Positions 1 to 5,299 of a stretch of DNA of 6,684 nucleotides are shown piece by piece. The stretch is taken from contig CANRDR010000086.1 in the NCBI GenBank assembly GCA_947629425.1, forward strand, positions 1 to 6,684. Reading direction: 5' to 3'. Both the position numbers and the translations under genes were made by a program. The notes under the pieces were generated by a model. It ran no database searches and had not been told where the DNA came from. It saw nothing but the letters and a program-made list of their open reading frames with translations. Within the stretch, counting starts at the first letter, position 1, and every line of letters begins with the position of its first letter. Source of the stretch: an uncultured Bacilli bacterium. GTDB lineage: Bacteria; Bacillota_I; Bacilli_A; RF39; UBA660.

Positions 1-1
1 T

Positions 2-574
2 TATAGTGGATTATTTAATTTCTTTAATATAGGTGCTAGTAGTGGAGAATCTAATCCCGCTAAAGCAGGTCTTGTTTGGGCAAATGGTGGAGAAGGTACG
101 AGTCAAGGAACTACTACTGGAAATACTAATGAAAATAATAATACTGAAACAAATAATAATTTTTTAAGTATGTTACAAGTAAGTAAAGTTGGAGATTATA
201 TTAAGGGATTAAGTGTTGGTACAAATGTATCAAGTATAAAAAATAAAATTGGTAGCAATGGAACAGTCACTGTAAGAGATGGAAACGGTAATGTAAAAAA
301 TGATGGTGATTTAATTGGAACAGGTTACACTATTGAAATATCTACTTCAACAACAACTATAACATATACTTATGTTATGTATGGTGACTTATCAGGTGAT
401 GGAGAAATAAATTCAGCAGATTTATTAAAATTAAGACAACATTTGTTAGGAACTAATACATTAAAAGGAGCATACTTACAAAGTTCATATTTAAATGGTG
501 ATGGAGAAATAAATTCAGCAGATTTATTAAAATTAAGACAACATTTATTAGGTACATCACAAATAAATCAATAG
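2..574 (+). CDS. Secreted dockerin protein, C-terminal part (possible glucosaminidase-type cell wall hydrolase), 5' truncated
   Basis: The frame is open from base 2 to the TAG at 572-574, so the gene starts left of the window; the ATG at 170 is internal. Residues are numbered from the first visible codon. Residues 1-30 carry YSGLFNFFNIGA and GLVWANGG, which resemble the end of glucosaminidase (GH73/LytD-like) domains, where YNFFNIGA is typical. The similarity stops early, so the enzymatic assignment is tentative. A Gly/Thr/Asn linker follows (about 31-53), then a beta-rich module (about 57-125) of the kind that precedes dockerins. Two dockerin repeats end the protein, each with GDGEINSADLLKLRQHLLGT. 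Type I dockerins bind calcium and dock onto cohesins. The second repeat has Tyr where the first calcium-ligand Asp is expected (codon 488-490). Export is expected but the signal peptide is outside the window. It is probably cotranscribed with the surface protein at 584, to which it may bind. Confidence 0.85.
   Translation, partial: YSGLFNFFNIGASSGESNPAKAGLVWANGGEGTSQGTTTGNTNENNNTETNNNFLSMLQVSKVGDYIKGLSVGTNVSSIKNKIGSNGTVTVRDGNGNVKNDGDLIGTGYTIEISTSTTTITYTYVMYGDLSGDGEINSADLLKLRQHLLGTNTLKGAYLQSSYLNGDGEINSADLLKLRQHLLGTSQINQ
395..552 (+). repeat. Tandem dockerin-coding repeat, two 56-bp copies
   Basis: Bases 395-450 and 497-552 are direct repeats 102 bp (34 codons) apart. The first 50 bases are identical, and the only mismatch in 56 is G at 445 against A at 547. 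They encode the two F-hand-like calcium loops and helices of the dockerin. Identity at synonymous positions suggests recent duplication or gene conversion rather than protein-level conservation alone. Confidence 0.9.
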
Positions 575-578
575 GAGG
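573..578 (+). promoter_or_regulatory. Ribosome binding site overlapping the upstream stop codon
   Basis: AGGAGG at 573-578 is a full Shine-Dalgarno core, 5 bases before the ATG at 584. Its first two bases are the last two of the TAG stop of the dockerin gene, so the two genes are tightly packed and probably translationally coupled. Confidence 0.85.
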
Positions 579-583
579 AAATA

Positions 584-2050
584 ATGAAAAAAATAAAATA
601 TATAATATTAACATTATCTTTATGTTTATTAACTAAATTTAATGTTTATGCTGCAGGAACTGCAAGTTTTTCAGTAAATAAAAGTACAGTTGAAAATGGC
701 GGTACTGTAACCGCATCAGTAACAATAAGAAATTCGGCTGCATGGAATATAAAAATATCTAGTAGTGGTTCTACTAGTGGATGTTCACAAAATTTTGCAG
801 ATGCAACAAGTGATGGTAATAATACAACAAAAACTTTTTCTGTAACATGTAAGGCTACATCAACAGGAATTATAAATTTTCAAATGAGTGGAGATATTAC
901 AAGTAGTGATGGTGCTAATGTTAAAATAAGTGGTAATAAACAAGTAACAGTAGTTAAACCACGCGAGAAATCAACTAATAATAAATTAAAAAGTTTATCA
1001 GTAGAAGGTTATGAAATAACACCAGAATTTAATAAAGATGTTTATGAATATAGTGTTACAGTTCCATCTACAGTAGAAACTATCAAAATTGATGCAACTA
1101 AAGAAGATAGTTATGCAAGTATTGAAGGAATTGGTGAAAAAACAGTAGAAGAAGGCATAAATACTTTTGAAATAATTGTAACAAGTGAAACAGGAGTAAG
1201 TAATGTTTATAAATTAACAGTTGATGTAGAAGATACTAATCCAATAGAAGTAGAAGTAGATGGAAAAAAATATACAGTAGTAAAAGTATCTAAAAATTTA
1301 GAAAAACCAGAATTTTATGATGAAACAATTATAAAAATACAAGATTATGATATACCAGCATTTAAAAATGATACTACAAATTATACTTTAGTAGGATTAA
1401 AAGATACTGAAGGAAATATTAGTTTATTTATATATGAAGATGGTTTATATACTAAATATAATGAATTTACTAGCAATAGAATAATAGTTAATTTCTTAAA
1501 GTTAGATAATAGTTTAGATTTACCTAAAAAAACTATTAAAATCGATAATTTTAATGTAGAAGCATATGAATATAATAAAAATACAGTATTAGTTTATGCT
1601 TTAAATATAGAAAATGGAGAAAAAAATTATTATACATATAATATAGATGAAAAAACTATACAAATATTTGATATAAATAAATATAAAGAAGAACTAGATG
1701 AAGAAACTAATAAAAAATATTTAATATTATCAGAAAGCATAGTAATTTTATTCTTACTATTATTATTAATACTATATAGTAGTAAAACTCATAAACTAAA
1801 AAAGTTAATAAAAAATAAATATGTAATAAAAGAAGAAAAAAATAATATTAAAGAAGATATAAAAGATGAAGAAAAAAAAGAAATAGAAAATAAAGAAGTT
1901 AAAAAGAAAAATAAAAAAACAAAAAAAGAAGAAAAAGAAGAAGTTACTTTAGAAGAAGATATTATAGAAGAAAATATAATAGAAGAAAAACCTAAAAAGA
2001 AAAGAAAAAAAGAAACTGGTGAAAGAAAAATAAAAGATATAGATTTATAA
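584..2050 (+). CDS. Membrane-anchored surface protein with cohesin-like and Cadherin-like beta domains
   Basis: 488 residues; the start is fixed by AGGAGG 5 bases upstream. Residues 1-24 form a signal peptide (KKIK, a hydrophobic core, then NVYA before AG). Residues 26-124 are a Ser/Thr-rich beta domain with two Cys (67 and 89), resembling cohesin-type or Ig-like surface modules. Residues 134-215 match the Cadherin-like beta-sandwich type (LKSLSVEGYEITPEF, then NTFEIIVTSETG and YKLTV). Residues 220-375 are an unrecognised extracellular region rich in beta/aromatic residues. A membrane helix spans about 379-398 (IVILFLLLLLILY), and residues 399-488 are a Lys/Glu-rich cytoplasmic tail. No sortase motif is seen, so anchoring is by the membrane helix. 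It follows a dockerin gene with a 9-base gap. The inferred role is to hold dockerin-bearing exoproteins at the cell surface; that binding is not demonstrated by sequence alone. Confidence 0.85.
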   Translation: MKKIKYIILTLSLCLLTKFNVYAAGTASFSVNKSTVENGGTVTASVTIRNSAAWNIKISSSGSTSGCSQNFADATSDGNNTTKTFSVTCKATSTGIINFQMSGDITSSDGANVKISGNKQVTVVKPREKSTNNKLKSLSVEGYEITPEFNKDVYEYSVTVPSTVETIKIDATKEDSYASIEGIGEKTVEEGINTFEIIVTSETGVSNVYKLTVDVEDTNPIEVEVDGKKYTVVKVSKNLEKPEFYDETIIKIQDYDIPAFKNDTTNYTLVGLKDTEGNISLFIYEDGLYTKYNEFTSNRIIVNFLKLDNSLDLPKKTIKIDNFNVEAYEYNKNTVLVYALNIENGEKNYYTYNIDEKTIQIFDINKYKEELDEETNKKYLILSESIVILFLLLLLILYSSKTHKLKKLIKNKYVIKEEKNNIKEDIKDEEKKEIENKEVKKKNKKTKKEEKEEVTLEEDIIEENIIEEKPKKKRKKETGERKIKDIDL

Positions 2051-2072
2051 TTAAAAATATATCGATTTTAAG

Positions 2073-2102
2073 AATCTGTTTAAATTTTTGAACAGATTTT
2101 TT
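2073..2102 (+). terminator. Rho-independent terminator of the dockerin/surface-protein unit
   Basis: AATCTGTT (2073-2080) pairs perfectly with AACAGATT (2091-2098), and the stem can be extended by a T-G and A-T pairs into the loop. A run of six T (2097-2102) follows. It lies 22 bases after the stop at 2050 and before an independent promoter, which fits the end of a transcript. Confidence 0.8.
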
Positions 2103-2156
2103 AAATATATTATATAATTTATTAAATTGTTCGATAAAATGTTTGCTTTACAAAAT

Positions 2157-2185
2157 TTGACAAAATAAATTTTATGTGCTATAAT
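2157..2185 (+). promoter_or_regulatory. Consensus sigma-A promoter with extended -10
   Basis: TTGACA (2157-2162), a 17-base spacer, then TATAAT (2180-2185), preceded by TGC (2177-2179) as an extended -10 element. Both hexamers match consensus exactly. The start of transcription would be near 2192, giving a leader of about 27 bases with AAGGGGG (2205-2211) 7 bases before the ATG at 2219. No operator is apparent, so strong constitutive expression is expected. Confidence 0.88.
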
Positions 2186-2218
2186 CTATACACATTAATG
2201 GAATAAGGGGGTTTTATT

Positions 2219-2647
2219 ATGAAAGAGGAAAAATATATACTTGATTACATTAATGAAAATGAATTTAGAAAATTAGAAAGAGCATTAAAAAAATACAATA
2301 TGCTTGCATTTAAAAAACTTAACTTTGACTATTATCCTAAATTAAGAAATGGACAATTTATAGGAGAATTAATAAGCAAAAATAAAAAAGAAAATACAGA
2401 AACTTATGAATTAAAATTACCTAGCGATAATATGTTTAAACAAGTTCATGGTGATGTTAAGTTAATTTATATTGTATATAAAGATCAAAATATAGTAATG
2501 CTTGATACATTAACTCCTACTGAAATATTATTAGAAGGACATATGGCAGAACTTACAACATATAAAGGGGTTATGATAAGTAAGGCTAATGCATCTAAAG
2601 ACATGTTTAAAATTGATTTATTAAATATGTTACAAGATAAACGTTAA
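2219..2647 (+). CDS. Conserved-looking hypothetical protein, 142 residues, probably cytoplasmic
   Basis: I do not recognise the family. The protein has no signal peptide or membrane helix. It starts with a charged helical segment (residues 1-30, with FRKLERALKKYN), followed by an alternating beta-like part (about 44-110, including YELKLPSDNMFKQVHGDVKLIYIVY and LDTLTPTEILLEGH) and a short helical C-terminus ending LLNMLQDKR. The start is set by a strong Shine-Dalgarno (AAGGGGG, spacing 7) and a consensus promoter just upstream, so it is probably a real, well-expressed single-gene unit. It ends convergently with tmcAL, their stop regions sharing 4 bases. Codon use matches the neighbours. Function unknown. 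Confidence 0.85.
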   Translation: MKEEKYILDYINENEFRKLERALKKYNMLAFKKLNFDYYPKLRNGQFIGELISKNKKENTETYELKLPSDNMFKQVHGDVKLIYIVYKDQNIVMLDTLTPTEILLEGHMAELTTYKGVMISKANASKDMFKIDLLNMLQDKR

Positions 2648-3771
2648 TTAGTTTTATCTTTTTTAATTATAACTTTATTAGATAATTCAAATTCTAATAT
2701 ATTTTCATTACATAATAAGTTATATATATTATATGCTTTAATATTATAATCTTTAATAATAGAATTAATATTTTTTAAATTAGATACTATAGGAATATTA
2801 GTATCTTTTTTAATTTTATTAATATAATTTTTACCTTTAGTATTAAAACCTAATAATCTAATATATTCATTATGTAATACTTTTTCTTTATCTATTTTTT
2901 TTAAACCAATTAATATATGTATAAACATTCTATTTATTCTATTATAAGTATATCTTTTAGTTTTAACTAATTTAATTAAATCATCAATATTATTACATTT
3001 ATTAATAACATTTTTTAATCTATTTTCAATACCTTCATCTACAGTTAAATATCTACTTAAATTATCGTCATTTAATATTTTATATTTAAGTAATTTAAAA
3101 TATAAATTATAATCTATATTATTTATATATTCTTTATTAGGTAAATATTTATCTATATTTATATTATTCTTTATTTTTTCTCTTATATTAGTAGCACTTA
3201 TAATACATTCATTGCTACTAATATCATGATAATTACTTGTTCTTTTAATACATAAAGGTTCTATATTATAATTATTTTTTAATATAGTTTTAATATAAGT
3301 CAAACCTAATATATCATTAGGAGTTTTTATATTAGTATCTAATGCATTATTAAGTGCAGTAGGATAATTTAAACCTTTATCTAAATAACTTTTAACTTTA
3401 TTATTATATTCTTCATTTAATTGTTTTTTAGCAAGATTTTTTAATAAATTAATATCATTACATTCACTACCAAATATTAATTTGTTTATTTTTAATTCAT
3501 TTAATATTTCTAAAGAGGCTTCACTAAATATATCAGCAGAATTACTTCCAAATATAAAAGGTAATTCTAAAACAATATCTATATTATTATTTAATGCTAA
3601 TTCTGTTTTAGATTTAATTGATTCTATACTTATTTCACCACGTTCTAAAAAATATCCATTTAATACTAATATAATAATAGAATTAGGAAACATTTTTTTA
3701 ATTTTATTTATATGATATATATGTCCATTATGAAATGGATTATATTCTGCAATAATACCTATTATATCCAT
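2644..3771 (-). CDS. tmcAL: tRNA(Met) cytidine acetate ligase TmcAL (YlbM family)
   Basis: This cytoplasmic enzyme uses acetate and ATP to make N4-acetylcytidine at the wobble position of elongator tRNA-Met. It passes through acetyl-adenylate, unlike the acetyl-CoA enzyme TmcA. Visible family marks: the N-terminal nucleotidyltransferase signature GIIAEYNPFHNGH (residues 5-17, HxxH-like ATP site), NGYFLERGE (38-46), the segment DIVLELPFIFGSNSAD (65-80), LIFGSE (98-103), TPNDILGLTYIKT (150-162) and the second nucleotide-binding motif ISATNIRE (191-198). At 375 residues it is slightly shorter than the usual roughly 400, with a divergent, Asn/Lys-rich C-terminal half. The start is supported by AAGGAG 7 bases upstream (plus-strand 3779-3784) and by the conserved N-terminus beginning at once. 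It has its own promoter and is convergent with the 142-residue gene. Confidence 0.93.
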   Translation of the reverse strand: MDIIGIIAEYNPFHNGHIYHINKIKKMFPNSIIILVLNGYFLERGEISIESIKSKTELALNNNIDIVLELPFIFGSNSADIFSEASLEILNELKINKLIFGSECNDINLLKNLAKKQLNEEYNNKVKSYLDKGLNYPTALNNALDTNIKTPNDILGLTYIKTILKNNYNIEPLCIKRTSNYHDISSNECIISATNIREKIKNNINIDKYLPNKEYINNIDYNLYFKLLKYKILNDDNLSRYLTVDEGIENRLKNVINKCNNIDDLIKLVKTKRYTYNRINRMFIHILIGLKKIDKEKVLHNEYIRLLGFNTKGKNYINKIKKDTNIPIVSNLKNINSIIKDYNIKAYNIYNLLCNENILEFELSNKVIIKKDKTN

Positions 3772-3795
3772 ATACTTTCTCCTTAATTAATCTAG

Positions 3796-3824
3796 ATTAT
3801 AACACTAATAATATATTTTTTCTA
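3796..3824 (-). promoter_or_regulatory. Promoter of tmcAL
   Basis: Read on the minus strand: TAGAAA (3819-3824, 4 of 6 matches to the -35), a 17-base spacer, then TATAAT (3796-3801) preceded by TGT as an extended -10. The -10 lies about 25 bases before the tmcAL start, leaving room for a short leader with AAGGAG. The -10 is convincing; the -35 is weak. Confidence 0.65.
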
Positions 3825-3863
3825 TTAAAATAATAATTTAATAAATTATAAATAAAATATAAT

Positions 3864-4055
3864 ATGAATAAAATAATATATTTAATTATTGCATCTATTC
3901 TTATTAGTATATCTAATGTATATTGTTTTTTATATTTAAATTTATTAAATATGAATTATACTATATTAGATTATTTATTATTTATATTAAAAAGAATAGA
4001 ATGTTTATTAATTATTCCAGGAATATTAATTATTTATTTTACTTTAAATAAATGA
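3864..4055 (+). CDS. Small two-helix membrane protein, 63 residues
   Basis: The protein is hydrophobic almost throughout, with a predicted first helix at about residues 4-27 (IIYLIIASILISISNVYCFL) and a second at about 40-60, separated by a short loop and a KR pair. I do not recognise the family. The start is uncertain: no Shine-Dalgarno site precedes the ATG, and the in-frame TAA at 3849-3851 rules out a longer version. It may be translated from a leaderless or very short leader. A weak promoter, TTAAAA (3825-3830), a 16-base spacer and TATAAA (3847-3852), would start transcription only about 5 bases before the ATG. It is divergent from tmcAL and lies 26 bases before the small acidic gene. 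Hydrophobic content and matching codon use favour a real gene, but AT-rich DNA makes chance hydrophobic frames common. Confidence 0.5.
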   Translation: MNKIIYLIIASILISISNVYCFLYLNLLNMNYTILDYLLFILKRIECLLIIPGILIIYFTLNK

Positions 4056-4072
4056 TATAATTTTTATAAGGA
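4053..4072 (+). promoter_or_regulatory. Possible extended -10 promoter and ribosome binding site of the kinase unit
   Basis: TGA-TATAAT (4053-4061) is a perfect extended -10, its TGA being the stop of the 63-residue gene. The -35 position (4033-4038, TTTATT) matches poorly. AAGGA (4068-4072) lies 9 bases before the ATG at 4082. Transcription from here would begin almost at the Shine-Dalgarno, so read-through from upstream is an alternative. Confidence 0.4.
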
Positions 4073-4081
4073 TGTGTTAGT

Positions 4082-4327
4082 ATGGAAGATAATTTATGGC
4101 ATGATATTATAGATAGAGATATAAAAATAGATGTAAGTATTTTACCTAAATCAGTTCAAGAAGAAATAAAAGAATTAGAAAGATTACATGAAGAAAAAGA
4201 TTGGTTTAATTATGATTTTAAATTTGATGAATTAGAAATGAATGCTAAAAGATATGTAATACGTGGTACTATGTCTGATTCTTTATATAAAAAATTATTA
4301 GAAAAATATGGTGGTTTATATGATTGA
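4082..4327 (+). CDS. Small acidic protein, putative partner/antitoxin of the HipA-like kinase
   Basis: 81 residues with 20 Asp/Glu against 13 Lys/Arg, no signal peptide, no membrane helix and no recognisable DNA-binding helix-turn-helix. Residues 18-40 look like a charged helix (SILPKSVQEEIKELERLHEE). The middle DWFNYDFKFDELE is aromatic and acidic, and residues 65-77 form a final helix. The Shine-Dalgarno AAGGA supports the start. The gene overlaps the kinase start by 8 bases, which implies translational coupling and controlled stoichiometry. By position it could neutralise or modulate the kinase as an antitoxin, but unlike HipB it shows no repressor fold. I do not recognise the family; the partner role is inferred from context only. 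Confidence 0.75.
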   Translation: MEDNLWHDIIDRDIKIDVSILPKSVQEEIKELERLHEEKDWFNYDFKFDELEMNAKRYVIRGTMSDSLYKKLLEKYGGLYD

Positions 4328-5237
4328 AATAAGAAATTTAGATAATGTAGAAATTACTAATAAAGGATATGGTGGACATAGTGGTAGCAAATTAGGAGTA
4401 TTAATAGATAATAAAAATTATTTATTAAAATATCCTAATTTTTTAAAAAATATAAATAATTATACAACAAGTCCTTTATCAGAATATATAGGTTCACATA
4501 TATATGAAATAATTGGTATAGATACACATAAAACAATATTAGGTATAAAAGATAATAAATTAGTAGTAGCATGTTTAGATTTTTTAAAAAGTACTGAAGA
4601 AATAATAGATTTTAATGCAATAAAAAATAATTATAATGAAAATATAGAAACTTTCTTTATAAATAGACATTCTTCTCAATTTGAAAAAAATGATTCAATA
4701 GAAAGTATTATTTATTTAATGAATAATAATTATTATTTTAAAAAAGTACCTGAATTAAAGAATAGATTTTGGGATATGTTTATAGTTGATGCTTTTATTA
4801 ATAATAATGATAGAAATGAGGCTAATTGGGGATTAATATATGATAAAGAATTAAATTCATTAAAATTAGCACCTGTATATGATAATGGAGCATCATTCTA
4901 TGGAAAAAGTGATGATACTAAATTAGAAAGTATTTTAAATGATGAATTTAAATTTAAACAAATGGCTTATGATAGTGCTATATCAGTTTATACATTAAAT
5001 GATAAAATAATTAATCCTTTAAAATTTATAGAAAGTATGAATTTTAAAGATTGTAATGATGCTTTAATTAGATTATTTCCTAAAATAGATATGAATAAAA
5101 TAAAAGAATTATTTTTAAATATAGAAGAAGAATATAATAATATAATTATATTTAGTAAAGTACAAAAAGAAGTATATTATAAAGTATTAGAATATAGATA
5201 TAACATATTAAAAAAAGTATATGAAACATTAATATAA
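4320..5237 (+). CDS. HipA/CtkA-like serine/threonine protein kinase
   Basis: 305 residues from the chosen ATG at 4320. An ATG 12 bases earlier (4308) would add only MVVY and has no Shine-Dalgarno, whereas GGTGG (4310-4314) sits 5 bases before 4320. Kinase marks of the HipA C-terminal/CtkA family: a Gly/Ser-rich nucleotide loop GYGGHSGSKLGV (16-27), the ATP-contacting Lys in YLLKYP (K37), a helix Glu in PLSEYIGSHI (E55), the catalytic loop FIVDAFINNNDRNEANWG with D164 and N169, and the metal-binding YDNG (D188) in place of DFG. The catalytic set appears intact. It lacks the separate N-terminal subdomain (HipS-like) of full HipA (about 440 residues) and is closer in size to CtkA-type kinases. 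It overlaps its small acidic partner by 8 bases. The target is unknown; HipA itself phosphorylates glutamyl-tRNA synthetase and CtkA host proteins, so neither substrate can be assumed. Confidence 0.88.
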   Translation: MIEIRNLDNVEITNKGYGGHSGSKLGVLIDNKNYLLKYPNFLKNINNYTTSPLSEYIGSHIYEIIGIDTHKTILGIKDNKLVVACLDFLKSTEEIIDFNAIKNNYNENIETFFINRHSSQFEKNDSIESIIYLMNNNYYFKKVPELKNRFWDMFIVDAFINNNDRNEANWGLIYDKELNSLKLAPVYDNGASFYGKSDDTKLESILNDEFKFKQMAYDSAISVYTLNDKIINPLKFIESMNFKDCNDALIRLFPKIDMNKIKELFLNIEEEYNNIIIFSKVQKEVYYKVLEYRYNILKKVYETLI

Positions 5238-5243
5238 TTTTAT

Positions 5244-5272
5244 TTGCTAATTATATATTTTTATGATATTAT
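5244..5272 (+). promoter_or_regulatory. Promoter of the variable surface protein
   Basis: TTGCTA (5244-5249, 4 of 6), a 17-base spacer, TATTAT (5267-5272, 5 of 6) preceded by TGA as an extended -10. Transcription would begin near 5279, giving a leader of about 21 bases that contains the AAAGGTGAT ribosome binding site (5286-5294). The gene therefore looks independently transcribed from the kinase unit. Confidence 0.6.
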
Positions 5273-5299
5273 TTTATTAGAAAATAAAGGTGATAATAA

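Noticed and set aside
170..574. The ATG at 170 as the start of a 134-residue gene
   Set aside because: The same frame is open to the window edge and encodes a recognisable domain end and linker upstream; no Shine-Dalgarno precedes 170, so it is an internal Met.
584..2050. Sortase (LPXTG) anchoring of the surface protein
   Set aside because: No LPXTG-like motif precedes the membrane helix, and the 90-residue cytoplasmic tail is far too long for a sorting signal.
3482..3715. Plus-strand open frame of 77 residues
   Set aside because: It lies fully antisense within the conserved N-terminal half of tmcAL, has no ribosome site and resembles no protein.
3858..3863. TATAAT directly before the ATG at 3864 as the promoter of that gene
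   Set aside because: Transcription would start inside the coding region, after the ATG; it is probably chance in AT-rich DNA.
4308..4319. Earlier ATG start for the kinase
   Set aside because: It adds only MVVY without a ribosome site; 4320 has GGTGG at good spacing and starts a typical MIEI N-terminus.
4053..4327. TGA read as Trp (Mycoplasma code)
   Set aside because: All genes use TGG for Trp, and the TGA codons at 4053 and 4325 fall exactly where the next genes begin, so they act as stops.
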